A program made the position numbers and the translations under genes. 64,000 nucleotides of DNA from Labyrinthula sp. Ha (lineage: Eukaryota; Sar; Bigyra; Labyrinthulida; Labyrinthulaceae): contig JAALGZ010000002.1 in NCBI GenBank assembly GCA_015227615.1, positions 558,001-622,000 of the forward strand, in the 5' to 3' direction. The stretch's first letter is position 1, and every line of letters starts with the position of its first letter. Positions 35,691 through 47,463 of the stretch are shown piece by piece. Under the pieces are notes generated by a model. The model had not been told where the DNA came from and ran no database searches. It saw only the letters and a program-made list of their open reading frames with translations.

Positions 35691-38600
35691 GAGGAAAAAA
35701 TCTCAGATATTATCTTGTTGACAGCTGAATATTTTCCTTAGAGTATAATAAAAAACAAAATAAGTAATTCTTAAAGAATATAACCTATTAAACCAAACAA
35801 AAGAAGTTTGAGTTTAATTTTTGGTATATATCTTTCACACAATAGGTTAAAGTTGCAAAATATGTTGTTTGTTTCTTCAATACCTTTTAATCTTTTATTG
35901 CACTCCGTACAAGATCCCTTTCGAAATTTGAGAAAAACATAACTATTATAAATAAGAAGCCAATAATCCTAACTTTTTTGATCCTAGATTATCCCTTTGT
36001 TAACTCTCCCTTCTTTATTTAGTCTATGCTAGAAAAACTGTGCTTGTTCTCAAGACTAAGTCTGTTATACAAAAAAGAAGACACCACTGCCGACATATAT
36101 TCCATTAAAAAACACTGAGATGATTTTTCTATTCCGATTTGTGAATTAGGTTCCGATTGTTATAATTATTATATACTAAAATGGTCGAAGTTGCTCAACA
36201 CTAACTATATATGCGTGTAATTGAAAGGTTTGTAGTGACAACTAGTGAGTTATGACTATGATTAAAAGATTTTATGCATAATATCTGAAAAAAAATTAAT
36301 GAAAGAGAATCAGAAAACTATGATTAATTTATTCTTCTTGTTAATGAAAGTTAATGCGACCAAAACTCCAAACAGGTGTTCAAATTTGGAATACTGAGTA
36401 AATGAGCGTCACATCCAAAATAGTGTCATCTAAGGTACCTGGGAAATAAGTTTCGCACAGCGTATAGAATAATTAAAAGCTACAGAATTTTTTGAATGAA
36501 TTTTTATTCAAGAACAGCGATAACAGTTATTGAATGTGTCCAATGATGAAAACAGATGGTAATATAACAAGTCTCAAGAAAAGGCAATGCATGAAACACG
36601 GGCGAATTAACTTTTTAAAACCAATTGCTAAGCTTTTGATTGATTAATTTTAACTTTTCAGGTTTGTATAATAATGATACTTGCGTCGTTTCAAGATATT
36701 GAGAGGTGTACATCTATCCCAACCAATGTTTTTAAATTATTTATTCATCACTCAGAGCTCCGCCGATTGGTCAATCAGTACTTAAATTGGTTATAAACCT
36801 TGAGAAAATAAACACATCTTAAACTTATATTTATTTTCCGACGAGTACTCTAGTATTTTTTTAATTATTGCTACTGAAGAGTAAGCCAAAATCTAAATAG
36901 AATAAGTGTTATTAATGAGACACATCATATTGTTTTCAAGAAGAGGATAATGTATTTCTCATGGTAGAATTTATTCTCGAAAGGGTTTCCTTGAACAGCT
37001 TCCCAAATGCGGTCATTTTGGGGATATTGAGATGACAATCAGATATATAATATATTTCTAAATAATTTTGTTACGTCTGCCGGGTTTGTATAAGAATACC
37101 AATAAATGTATGCTGCAATAAAAGTACCAACACTAAGATCTCAGCAATATTGTTTCAAGTCATTCTATATTGCCTTGTATTACCCTTATCAACTGCCATA
37201 CGCTTTAAGAATTCTGCTTCCAAGTTAAGTAGTGTGTGAGAAAGGAGTATTTTTAAATTTTATTAAACCAAGGACTTTCGTATCTGTTCTAAAGACGAGA
37301 TAGTTCTGTAGTAGACTTTAGTGAGCACCAAAGAATGGAGAAAATTTATAATGGAGAACGTGATAAGAAGTTAGACTCACCTTACGAGTAACATATGTCT
37401 ATTAACCCTACAAATAAATAAAACCATAGAATCAATATGAAAATCATGCACTATACTTGTTTCAAAGCCTGAGACTCTACATATATTATACAAAAGTTCC
37501 TTAAAGGAAAGTCTCCAATGTGCTAACTGTCTCCAAGGGAAGCATAACTGCTGATAAAGGCGACTTTTTCACGTAAATGGTCCTATTTAACGCCACTCTA
37601 TCTGTGTCAGATATTGTAGTTCCTCTTATGCACTGATTCCTTGGAAGCTGGCAAGTAAACTGAAGCCTTAACTCCTTATTTATAGCTATGTTACTGGTGT
37701 TTGAGTGTTTTCCTGAAGTATTGTCAGATCTCAACTATGTATTTGATTAGGTCAATTCCAATAACTTATTCTTCTATAAGAATATTACCAAGATTCTAAA
37801 TAAGAATAGAGAGAGAGACTATTATTCTAGTACAAGCTTCAACTTGCTCAACTCTGAAGACAAATTACTTTCATGGTGTAAATACGGTACATTAACTGGG
37901 TGGACTCTGCTAAGCTATGAATCCATGTACAAATCTGCTTCCAAAGGGGCAACTCCGCTCTTAATGCTTAGAGATTCACTAACTAAAAGAGTACGCCAAA
38001 CGAACACACTTTATAGATTTAAAGAAGTTCTTGACAGATGTCTTCGAGTGTTTTACTCTTCTCTTACACCAGTAAATGCGGGAAAACAGTAGTTTTATTA
38101 TTTAGTACAGGTGCCTTAAGCAACCTACAAACTCTTCTGGCTACTAAGTCCCGTTATATTATTTAATGTGGGCTGTGTTGCGCAATACTGATTGAGATGC
38201 TACAAACATAATTTAAGCAATGTGATATTTTTGAATAACTTCTGCATAGTGAAAGAATCATATTGGTAAAGAGCACTTGCCACAGCTTCTTGTTACACTG
38301 GTAATGAAGCGTGCAGTATCTCTCAAGCAGAGAGTAGAGTCATTTCATGTTACAAGCTATGAACGTATTATGGGACACATGTGTTAATTAACAATAGGTG
38401 GAACAAAAACGATGTTTCTAACTAGGTACTTCGCATATAAAAAACAAACTTACTGTGTTAAAAAGCTAAGCGGTTAGTTATTTCAACTGGTCTAATGAAC
38501 TTGGAAGGTTTTGCATGACAATTAATTATCTTTGTTGGATAAATGAAGTAGAGAAGAGGCCTAGATATACCGGCACAGATGTTTTATACATGCTTAAGAA

Positions 38601-41600
38601 CCCGTAATGACCACTACTCAAAAAGATGCAGATAAAATTTTATCAAGTTTCCAAAAAGAGAAATGTAGCACGTTATATAACTTGCAATGAACGAATACCT
38701 ACTCTACTCATACTCAAAATGTTCGAAGAAACTTGGGTTTTCATCTGCTCAAACTTCATTGTGTTATTCGTCATTACTATGCAGCGAAGCTGTCGTACTA
38801 GTTAATAAGAAACAAGAATAAACTAAAATCTCGTTGAATCTATTCAGCAAGGTTGTGCCCAATAGACAAAATGATATAAATCCATAATGAAATCATTATA
38901 ATCCCGATTGATTGATTTGATTGAAGTAATCACCTGAAGACAATATAGAATCAAGAGGTCTTGTTCTGGGCATTAAATGGATATTTAAAAGATTTAATAA
39001 ATAAATATGGAGACAGTGTCATCAAAGAAGACACTGGAGCAATGTCTTTCAAAACTGTTACCAAGTCCATCCACTACATTAATGTCTGGTTCAGAAATAA
39101 AACAACACAGCCCGAGTCGAAATACCTATATAATAAAGTATAGCTCATGCGAGCGCATTGTTAAATTCATTTCCTAATAGTTAAATTTTAACTAATATAT
39201 ATAACAAATAAGAATTTTCTTACTGTTCATGGTTACCTCTACTATGTCACGCATTCGTAAGCTCTAAGTAAAACATGTCTAAAATATTCTTTGCATATGG
39301 TGCAGGTCCCTCCTTACTACTACTCAGTGAGAAGGTATCGTCTAGAAACCTAACCTTAATATATAATACAAATGACTAACGACTAATGACGATAATTCTT
39401 ATCACATTGAATTTTCCGATTGAAAAAGTACATATCACACATGGCTTATGAAATCTAGTTCAAGGCTTTAATAATCCCAAGTTCGCTTTAATATTCATTT
39501 TAGTCAACTGCTAACAAGAAGTAACCCCCGGAAGAAATTCCTGGTTATAGGAGCGAGATTTAGGTTGATACTGGCAATAGTAACTTGAAAATATGATAAC
39601 ATAAGCAAGATTCTCTTCGAAATTAGGAAATCGATATCTTAACCAGAATACATACTTGATTTCTTATTTGCAGATTCTGTGCCCATAATAGAAAACCATA
39701 ACTCAATGTTCATTGCAAAAGTTCTTTTCTTATTTTATTCTCGCTTCCTGGGTTCTATCTTTTCACAAGCGAAGGAGAACAAAAGCCATTAACTCTTGAG
39801 GATAAATAACTCATTTCAGAAATTATGAAATTCTCAAAAAAGCCGGTTCCTTTACGCTTTAAGATAAAGCTTTGAGGTACAACTCCACAAGACAAGATAC
39901 GATAATTTTCTTTGATATTGCCTACACTCCATGCTTAACAAAAGAATCGTAATCTCGAAATATAGCCGGAACTAAATTAAGTAGTCGTCTTTTAATTTTG
40001 CAATTGAGAGTATATATTAGCAAAAACAGAGTTTACAAACTTGTTTGGAGAATCTAAGAGTTCAATATTTGAATTTTAGTATTTTTTCAGTATTGCTATT
40101 TAAACGCCAACAGTGGCTGCTTGATGGTATATACTATATTCATAGAATATTCAGAGCTCTATTTACGGGTTCAAAAACATTTCTTAGACTTGTTTACATG
40201 CCTAGACACAAACACTATCTCGAAAGCTACTTCGAAACAGTAGGAATATTTTTTGAAAGTTGCGTCTATCACTAAACTCAAATTGTGTAATAAATGAAAT
40301 AGATCAGAAAACTGTAAAAAAATAAGATTTCTTACCCCTAGAGAAAGTTTAGATAAGATACATATGGATGCAATATTGGAAATCAAAGAAGATATTCGCG
40401 GCTGTTTTCCCTTCCATAAAACCAACTTACCAATTGTATCTCTTCAAGAAAATAAGCGTTCAAACTACGAAGGCTACGTAATATACTTTTCCTTTTTCAT
40501 CTTCGCGTGATAATATTCAGAAAAATAATATAATCTTCTGCACCCGGCGTCTTTAGTGTGCCTATTAATCGCTGTTCCAATACACGAATACCAACATCGT
40601 TTGATCTGATATATGGTAACTAGATTTTAGGCTCGACTCCATTGGGAGACACGCCTATTGATTTTCCCAAGAATGGCCTTAATGTAACCTCCTTTTTGCC
40701 TTATTGATGTTAAGCATAAGTATACAAGAACTCATGACCAGATCATAATACAGCAGGTGCATTTTGAGGTTGGTTGGTTATGTGTCTTGGTATTAGTACA
40801 ATACAGTCACTCATATGGGTACTTGATCAAGCTTAGTCTCTAAGATTTTACGAAGATTACTGCCTACCAGTCATTCGGCCCGTCATCTTCTAGTGCATTT
40901 AGTTTCTGGTGCTACTGTAAGAGAAGATGCTAGAGACCGCAATCATCAATTCAAAATTCATTCGCTTCATTGAGAAAAACTTGCAACCAACTCTAGGGCC
41001 CCAGTCTTATATATTCTAGCAATTCTAATAAATTTACTAAAATGGGTCAAGTATATATTAAGGGGCCTATTTATATTCATTTAGTAACTTTATCGGCAAG
41101 GAAACAGATTTGACGTCAAATACTGGAATTAAACCGAAAACGGTGTAACATTTGAGTATAAAACTTTTTAGCATAGCTTAACGGAGCGATAAACAGCCTA
41201 ATATTTCTTATCTTTGACTAATGTTCGAATTAGATAAACTTTGCGCTATAAATTTAATCAAGAATACTTCATGTATGTATGAGACAGTCCGAGAGCACCC
41301 TGTTTAAATGTGACATTTAATATATATAATGGAAATAGGTAATTTAGTGAACATGGTGCCTACGATTATTAAAAAAATTATCTTGAGCAATCATGCATTA
41401 TCTAAGACAACACTTTATAAGCAAATTTCTGAAATTAGAGTTTCTTCTACAGAAAATATCAATACCACTAAGAACCTGATCCTACAGCGCATGATAATCA
41501 TTATTACAGTATTTGCAAGGAAATGAAGTGGTTAGAACAATTTAATTAGCAACAATATAGCTATTAACCTAAAGTTAGTATGCTGAGGGAACATAAGATA

Positions 41601-42648
41601 ACCGACCAATAACATATTTATGCAAGCTAAGAAGCTTGAAGGTTATACTTAGCAAGTTTGCGACCCTTTAAGCAAGCTTAGAACTTGATTGCATAAGAAC
41701 AACCTATCAAAGCACGTTAGTCAATCTAAACTTCCACCTGCTCTGCAGGGGTTTTTACATAAGTTAATAGTCTGATCAGCATCAGCTAGGCAGCAGCTGA
41801 GAAATAACTTACAGCATTTATCATGCAATTAAGTTTATCTTCACTCTAAATAACAAACGCACAAAATCCAGATCTCACATTAATGCATAAACTATTTATT
41901 TTTGGCTTCGATATCCAAAAATTTCAAATACTGTAATTGTTGTGCCAAATTTTACATCTAAGAGAATCATGATCGTAAATGGTTGATTCTAAGCAGTTGA
42001 AAACATGGTGGTAGTTTTGGTTCTACTGAACATAAAATCTGGTTTGTCCTAGCACGTGAAAGTTAGAAAGACTGAAGCTACTTATATCTAAAGAACAGGT
42101 TGTCTTCCAAATAAAGGATTTTTCAGGTGATTCTCCATTAAGAAATTCTCAACATAGCGTGTGGTACATTCAGATTGAGAAAACAAGAAACCTTTTCTTG
42201 TCTCGCACGTTTTGCTTTTCCACCTGTTCACATTTAATTAAAGTGTTTCCCAAAGACTCCATGACGAATAACACTGACCTACAATTCTGGAGAACTAGAA
42301 TAGTTTTACCCAAAATATGTTCTTAGGAAAACTATTTTAATCATGAAGTTGATCAACCGTTGATTGAACTTCATCGCAACAATTACTACACGAACCTTAA
42401 TGTGAAATAATTTTACAAAACAACAACAACAAGGCTTTCTGTTGTTTTATTATGGTTAATAAATATATGTTTATTCTTCCTGAAAATTCTTCAAACTCTT
42501 CTCCAATGTTCAATAGTTTTAGCTTTTTCGTATTGCTTCGTTTTTCAAATTACCAAAACGTATCGATATTACGCGCATAAACGAGAAATAAGTTTATCTT
42601 AGTCTCGAATCGAACGAAATACAAAAAAACAAAGAGACAGTGTGACCA
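35691..42648. other. 7-kb AT-rich stretch without a supported gene
   Basis: Only frames of 60-82 codons, on both strands, none with recognisable domains. The longest (37844-38092, plus) lacks support from splice context or motif. The last 100 bases before 42649 are the leader and promoter of bZIP-like paralogue 2 and include one GTCTCGA site at 42602. Confidence 0.55.
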
Positions 42649-43773
42649 ATGCTAAACAACCTACTGCTTGATCCAAAGCAGCCAAAGTCTCAAATATCAC
42701 GTGACACTTGGTCTATTGAACAACGAAGACGATATATGGCAGATGCAGCGAAAAAGCACAGAGAAAAAAGAAAAAAAGACGATTTAGAGAAAGGGAGACA
42801 AATTGAGGTACTTCAGCAAGACATTTCCCACATACGTAAACACTGCCATATTCTCCAAGGAGAAGAACTGAAGTACCTGCAAAAATCTAGCTTCTTTCAA
42901 AATAACTGGACGTTTTACTATCTCCTGAAGCAAAATGCGTTGTTATCAAGCGAAGTAAAAAGGGTGAGAACCGAGAGATATATCCTACAGACATTAGCGA
43001 AGATCCAACTCATTTATCCTAGTTATGACACATCTAAGTTTCCTAAAATTATATCCTCTGCAGTCCAGCATACTATTGACTTATGTGCCAGTGTGCAGAT
43101 TACAAAGCAAGGAAAGATAAAGCTAGAGACAGGAAGATTGAACAGTTCAAAGAAACGCACCCATTATAGAGCGCAGTTGAATAAAGCTATTTTGCAATCA
43201 AAAAATAAAGTTTTGGGGTATCGTATGAAAACCTTGATTGTGGATGAAAATCTGTCAAGTTTTTTGAAGAATAGTTTTATTGTGAAGAATATTGAATATA
43301 AGGAACTCGCAAGGGTTATGTATCACTTATTGTGTACAAATTCATTTAAAGGAAAGTTCTTAGATAGATTTTCTTATCTGTATGATTTCTCTGTTGTTGA
43401 ATTGGATAAATCTAAATTCCCTGCTTTCTTTTTTGCTGGACAAACAAACACGAAATTTAAAGAACATAAAATAACTGTAACACATATTAAAAACAGCTCT
43501 TCAGAATATGAGTTTCTAAGTGTTGAAAATTTGATGATTAGTGACGAAGTTGCTGTTGTTTCAAAAACTGCTTTATTCTTTGATGACCAGATAAATGACT
43601 TTAGAGTATTGCCTAATGGAGTAACAAGCATAAGTTTATGGAACTCTCCCGGTGAAGAGAAAAATACAATTGGGATTTGCACTAGTACCACAATTGCCCA
43701 AGACAGACTTGATGAAGCTCTTGATTTTTGGAAAGCTGCTTGGGTTTTACATAAGAAGGGAATCTTTTCATAG
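42649..43773 (+). CDS. bZIP-like protein, paralogue 2 (Met at the invariant Asn position)
   Basis: Intronless, 374 residues. The basic region is QRRRYMADAAKKHREKRKKD (about 25-44). Its core M-x2-A-A-x2-H-R matches the bZIP signature except for Met30 in place of Asn. The shared block NWTFYYLLKQNALLSSEVKR follows at about residue 88, then AKIQLIYPSY and a domain with matching residues along its length. It ends in R-L-D-E-A ... WKAAWVLHKKGIF, as in the other two. It is tail-to-tail with paralogue 3, with 73 bp between stops, so the two share a terminator region. The most likely role is a nuclear regulator. Divergence from the neighbours is high, so the duplication is old. Confidence 0.78.
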   Translation: MLNNLLLDPKQPKSQISRDTWSIEQRRRYMADAAKKHREKRKKDDLEKGRQIEVLQQDISHIRKHCHILQGEELKYLQKSSFFQNNWTFYYLLKQNALLSSEVKRVRTERYILQTLAKIQLIYPSYDTSKFPKIISSAVQHTIDLCASVQITKQGKIKLETGRLNSSKKRTHYRAQLNKAILQSKNKVLGYRMKTLIVDENLSSFLKNSFIVKNIEYKELARVMYHLLCTNSFKGKFLDRFSYLYDFSVVELDKSKFPAFFFAGQTNTKFKEHKITVTHIKNSSSEYEFLSVENLMISDEVAVVSKTALFFDDQINDFRVLPNGVTSISLWNSPGEEKNTIGICTSTTIAQDRLDEALDFWKAAWVLHKKGIFS

Positions 43774-43846
43774 TAGACTATAAAATTCAGGAGAGTATAA
43801 AAAGTGTTGTTGTTTAAAAATTACCACAGGATCTGTTGAGATATGT

Positions 43847-45064
43847 TCAGGACACTGGTATCATAGGTTGTGGAGTTTGATTAAATATTTGTTTCTTGTG
43901 TAAAAGAAATGACGCTTTAAAAAACTGTATTGTCTCCCTCAACCTGTCGGACGCATTTGTTGTGCTTGTTACACAAACATCTGTCTCATCTATTTTCCTA
44001 ATTGACTTATCAAAGGTAACACAGGTGATACCAGAGTCCACAGGAACAAACGCATTTGCTTCTTTATCGTATATCACTGCTGTCTTTATGACAATAGACT
44101 TTTCTTTTTTAATTATAATCCCACTGAGCACTAAGAAACTCATGTCAGCACCTTTTGGTCGAACGTAACTTATATTATACTCTTGGTGTAATATATTTTT
44201 ATCTGCTCCTAAACGTGTTCTATCCAGGGGCAGTTTAACGCTACTAAGGTCTATAATGTCATACTGAATATTAAAGTTCATAATAAAACCTGGGTTATAT
44301 TCGTTTGTTTTACATAAGTGATAAGTTATAAAAGCAAATTCATCATATCGAATTCCTGAGATTTTATATCTATATCGAAGAAACTTCTTCATACTCTCAT
44401 CAATACATAGACTTCGTACTTTCAGATGCATATTAAACTTCTGCTTCTGCAATCGTTGGTTCAAACCTTTGCGTATTTCTCTTCGCCCATTTGCGCACCG
44501 AAGTATCTTATTATTGTACTTTATTTTACAATCATGTGTTTCTTGGAAACTTGTGCTTACTTTAAGAGATTCAAACACGGTTCTTTCAATCACTTTATAG
44601 AACTGAGTCGCATCAAACTTTGGATAGAGCAACTTAATTTTCATTACTGCCGTGAGCAAATACTTTTGCTTTTGAATATTATTTACTTCGCATCGCAAAC
44701 TTTCATTCTGCAAGTAGAGATAATAATAACTCCATCTCTCCATCTCTTGAACCTGTGAAGACCTCAGCGATTTCTCCAATTGCTCAAGGTTGATCTCCTC
44801 GCGCTCAAGTCTAGCAATTTCATTCTTCAACGTAGTCATAATCTGTCTATCTCTGAGCCTAGTTTTTTTCACTTTCTCCCGATGTCTCGCTGATGCCAAA
44901 GAGTTATACTTTCGTTTCTCCGTTGGGTTTAACTCGCTATGCTTCCGTTCGATGAAACTTCTTTCTAAAGCGTCTACCTCCTCAAATTTCTCTTTTTCTT
45001 GCTTATTGTGTACTTCAAGATAATCTTCATGTTTAATCAATAGGTCTGGGTCCAAATTTCGCAT
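43847..45064 (-). CDS. bZIP-like protein, paralogue 3 (canonical Asn retained)
   Basis: Intronless, 405 residues. The basic region NPTEKRKYNSLASARHREKV (about 46-65) keeps the bZIP signature N-x2-A-S-x2-H-R, with Asn54 present and His in the usual Ser/Cys place. A heptad region of about 45 residues follows, then the family block RWSYYYLYLQNESLRCEVNN and MKIKLLYPKF, and the large C-terminal domain ending in R-L-R-E-T ... FKASFLLHKKQIF. Of the three paralogues it is the one most likely to bind DNA in the usual way. Its upstream region has five TCGAGA/TCTCGA sites in 57 bp. Convergent with paralogue 2. The organism's other family members cannot be seen from this window. Confidence 0.8.
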   Translation of the reverse strand: MRNLDPDLLIKHEDYLEVHNKQEKEKFEEVDALERSFIERKHSELNPTEKRKYNSLASARHREKVKKTRLRDRQIMTTLKNEIARLEREEINLEQLEKSLRSSQVQEMERWSYYYLYLQNESLRCEVNNIQKQKYLLTAVMKIKLLYPKFDATQFYKVIERTVFESLKVSTSFQETHDCKIKYNNKILRCANGRREIRKGLNQRLQKQKFNMHLKVRSLCIDESMKKFLRYRYKISGIRYDEFAFITYHLCKTNEYNPGFIMNFNIQYDIIDLSSVKLPLDRTRLGADKNILHQEYNISYVRPKGADMSFLVLSGIIIKKEKSIVIKTAVIYDKEANAFVPVDSGITCVTFDKSIRKIDETDVCVTSTTNASDRLRETIQFFKASFLLHKKQIFNQTPQPMIPVS

Positions 45065-45222
45065 CTTGGATATATTCTTGATCAGTTTTTTTCACACCTT
45101 TGATCTAAGATTTCCAATTTCCAGTTTACTTTTTCAGAGTATGTTTCGTAAAAACGACAAACCTAATATGTCCGAAATAGTCATAGATGTCTTAATATTT
45201 AGGTCAAAGTATTCTTGAACTA

Positions 45223-45280
45223 TCGAGATATATTCTCGAGACAAATATCATATGAGAGTCTCGAATGGCATTATCGAGAC
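45223..45280. promoter_or_regulatory. Cluster of TCGAGA/TCTCGA sites upstream of bZIP-like paralogue 3
   Basis: Copies lie at 45223, 45234 (rev.), 45236, 45259 (rev.) and 45274, the second and third overlapping as TTCTCGAGA. Several extend to TCGAGAC. The cluster is 160-215 bp before the start codon. Palindromic sites in both orientations fit dimeric binding, possibly by a family member, but this is inference. Confidence 0.45.
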
Positions 45281-45856
45281 TATTTTTTTTCCACGGCTGC
45301 AAAAGAAGAACAAAGACATGAAAAACAATCATGGAGCGAAATAACAAGTGTTCTGTGAAAAAAGTATTTTTGATACAATCCAATATAGTAGAAACATTTG
45401 ATTATATTCCTTATATTTGTTTTCTGACTCTTGGTGTAAGCATAGTTTAGAACTATATAGTCTATTAAGCTATCATATACACCATCAGGACATGGCTCCT
45501 GTTGGAATGTCCATTTCGTCAATAACCGACACTTTATTAAATAAACCAGAAGATTAAAGTTAAGCTATAAAACTGAAAATATGTTAATGGTATTGAGATG
45601 AACCCTATCTTACACTGTGATGCTCTCCATAGAGTCAGAAAAACAAGAGCGATATAGTTAAAGAATGGTTCTACATATGCGGAAACTCTTTGTTATTACC
45701 ATATGTGGCTCTGAAGCAAGTTCAACGCGCATGCGCCAGCAATTAAATCAATATATTTTACTAAATTTTATTTGTAATATTTTTTCTTTCAGTCGACTCG
45801 CGAGTACTTTGTCTTTCTCGGCTCAATCTGCAACTAGTGGCATATAGATACACCGC
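45281..45856. other. Intergenic stretch, possible upstream exon
   Basis: Two open frames of 60-80 codons (45522-45280 minus; 45665-45847 plus) have no clear features. A strong acceptor-like sequence (TTTTTTCTTTCAG, near 45780-45792) suggests transcription on the plus strand, but I could not join a convincing exon. Confidence 0.35.
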
Positions 45857-46194
45857 ATGTTTATGCGTTTCGAAACTCTAATACATACTCTAACTTCTAA
45901 GTTTAGAAATTCCAAAAGTTATCTCAAACTATCTTTGATTACGATAACCCCTGTTTTCGAGTATAAAGGTAGTAGTCAAACCCAATTTGTTTTTTATTCA
46001 GTTTGGGCAATGAAGAGGAGCGAATAGAAGAGCAAGTTTCTAAGCATATAGTTCACTTGCTACCTGCAGCGAGACCTTCCTCAAGGAAGAAAGGCTTTGT
46101 GTACGAAAATTTAAGTGAAAAGAGAGCACCAAACTCTCTTTTAACTTTTCTTAAAGATGTAAATCTAAAACAGAACGAAATCTTTTTAATTTAA
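45857..46194 (+). CDS. Small unknown protein, two exons
   Basis: Exon 1 (45857-45960) and exon 2 (46002-46194) are joined across a 41-nt intron (GTATAA...TTATTCAG, phase 2), giving 98 residues. Exon 2 has coding character: an acidic start (GNEEERIEEQVSKHIVHLLP) and a basic, serine-rich middle, closing with TFLKDVNLKQNEIFLI. Exon 1 is hydrophobic and basic (MFMRFETLIHTL...). No family is recognised. The acceptor is good; the donor could be one of several, so exon 1 is uncertain. A TAG lies in frame just upstream of the chosen ATG. Confidence 0.4.
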
Positions 46195-46466
46195 GGTATG
46201 CCAGGGCAACGATTAATGAATATTCCTGCAAGACAAGATTAGTACAAAGACAACTGCATCGAGACCCTTTGTATCAAGATTCAAGATCTGAGACAGAAAT
46301 AGTTTCTCGCCAGTATCACATCTCGTTTCTAAGTACATCATATACTACCTGAATGGTGCAAAACAGATATTTATAGATATCGTTAGTATTTCTTATTGTG
46401 ATTACCGGTAACTATCGAAAACAATAAAATCAAAATTGGGCTTACTCCTATGAACTGAAATCGAAA
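46195..46466. other. Short intergenic stretch before the LINE target region
   Basis: No gene seen. It contains one TCGAGAC site (46259), like those upstream of bZIP-like paralogue 3. Confidence 0.4.
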
Positions 46467-46531
46467 TTAACGGGATAATTCCGTTAAGTATCATAAATAC
46501 TATAACGATAAGAAACGATACATATCGTTAT
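46467..46531. repeat. Three consecutive inverted repeats next to the LINE insertion
   Basis: TTAACGG/CCGTTAA (46467-46473 and 46481-46487), GTAT/ATAC (46488-46491 and 46497-46500) and ATAACGAT/ATCGTTAT (46502-46509 and 46524-46531). The last arm runs into the target-site duplication. Confidence 0.7.
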
Positions 46532-46541
46532 CAGTGTGTTA
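46528..46541. repeat. Target-site duplication, left copy
   Basis: TTATCAGTGTGTTA, identical to 50741-50754. It abuts the element's 3' tail. Confidence 0.88.
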
Positions 46542-46696
46542 GTTAATAGTTAATAGTTAAGGTGGGAGTAAGGTACTACATCTGCAAATCCGCCTATGCG
46601 TTTATCTTAGGGTCCGATGCCGGTCCGCCGCTCACTAGGGAAGCTTCCCGTCCCGTGCTCCTACTGTCACTAGACTAAACTGGTTTGTGGGATTTC

Positions 46697-47145
46697 GGGA
46701 CACTATTGGTATGATCACGATAGTTTTCCCGTTGTACTTATTTATCGTATTTGATCTCCCAGAATAGTGGTTTCCCAGTACTTGTGTAGGTCTGAATCAT
46801 TATCATCTGGTTTTCGGGACTTCGGGACACTATTGATAAGATCACGATAGTTTTCCCGTTGTACTTATTTATCGTATTTGATCTCCCAGAATAGTGGTTT
46901 CCCAGTACTTGTGTAGGTCTGAATCATTATCATCTGGTTTTCGGGACTTCGGGACACTATTGGTATGATCACGATAGTTTTCCCGTTGTACTTATTTATC
47001 GTATTTGATCTCCCAGAATAGTGGTTTCCCAGTACTTGTGTAGGTCTGAATCATTATCATCTGGTTTTCGGGACTTCGGGACACTATTGGTATGATCACG
47101 ATAGTTTTCCCGTTGTACTTATTTATCGCATTAGATCTCCCGAAG
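46697..47145 (-). repeat. 127-bp tandem repeat, about 3.5 copies, in the LINE 3' UTR
   Basis: Units start at 46697, 46824, 46951 and 47078, an exact spacing of 127. The first three are nearly identical; the last is partial and diverged after about 60 bases. Each unit includes a stem: CGGGA-ACTAT pairing with ATAGT-TCCCG around a 13-nt loop (46696-46731 in unit 1). Confidence 0.9.
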
Positions 47146-47463
47146 TAATGATTTCTTAATATTTGTGAACAATCCAAATTGAAATTAACAAATCACGCAA
47201 GATAACATGAAAGAAGTTGAGTTATTGTCGTGCGTCATATCCAGTGTTCCTGATATCAAATAAATTGTTTCAAGTTCCTTTATTGATCATATCGAGATGT
47301 CCTGCACCAGTTTTTTACTTCTATTGTCGCTCATCGTTCTGTTTTACAAGATAATCCTGGTTTATGAAGAGATCCAGATAAGCATGCTCCAGTTATCCAT
47401 CCAAGAAGCAACCGAGGGTCGAAGTTATCTTAAGTGCACATGGGAGTTTTATCGGGTGATAAG

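Noticed and set aside
37844-38092. Plus-strand frame of 82 codons in the 7-kb gene-poor stretch
   Set aside because: It has somewhat protein-like composition, but no recognisable pattern and no flanking exon that I could join. Not enough to call a gene.
44426-44758. Plus-strand hydrophobic frame of 110 codons
   Set aside because: Antisense shadow of bZIP-like paralogue 3.
46697-47145. CRISPR-like array
   Set aside because: The 127-bp units are direct tandem copies with no spacers between them and lie inside a eukaryotic LINE 3' UTR.
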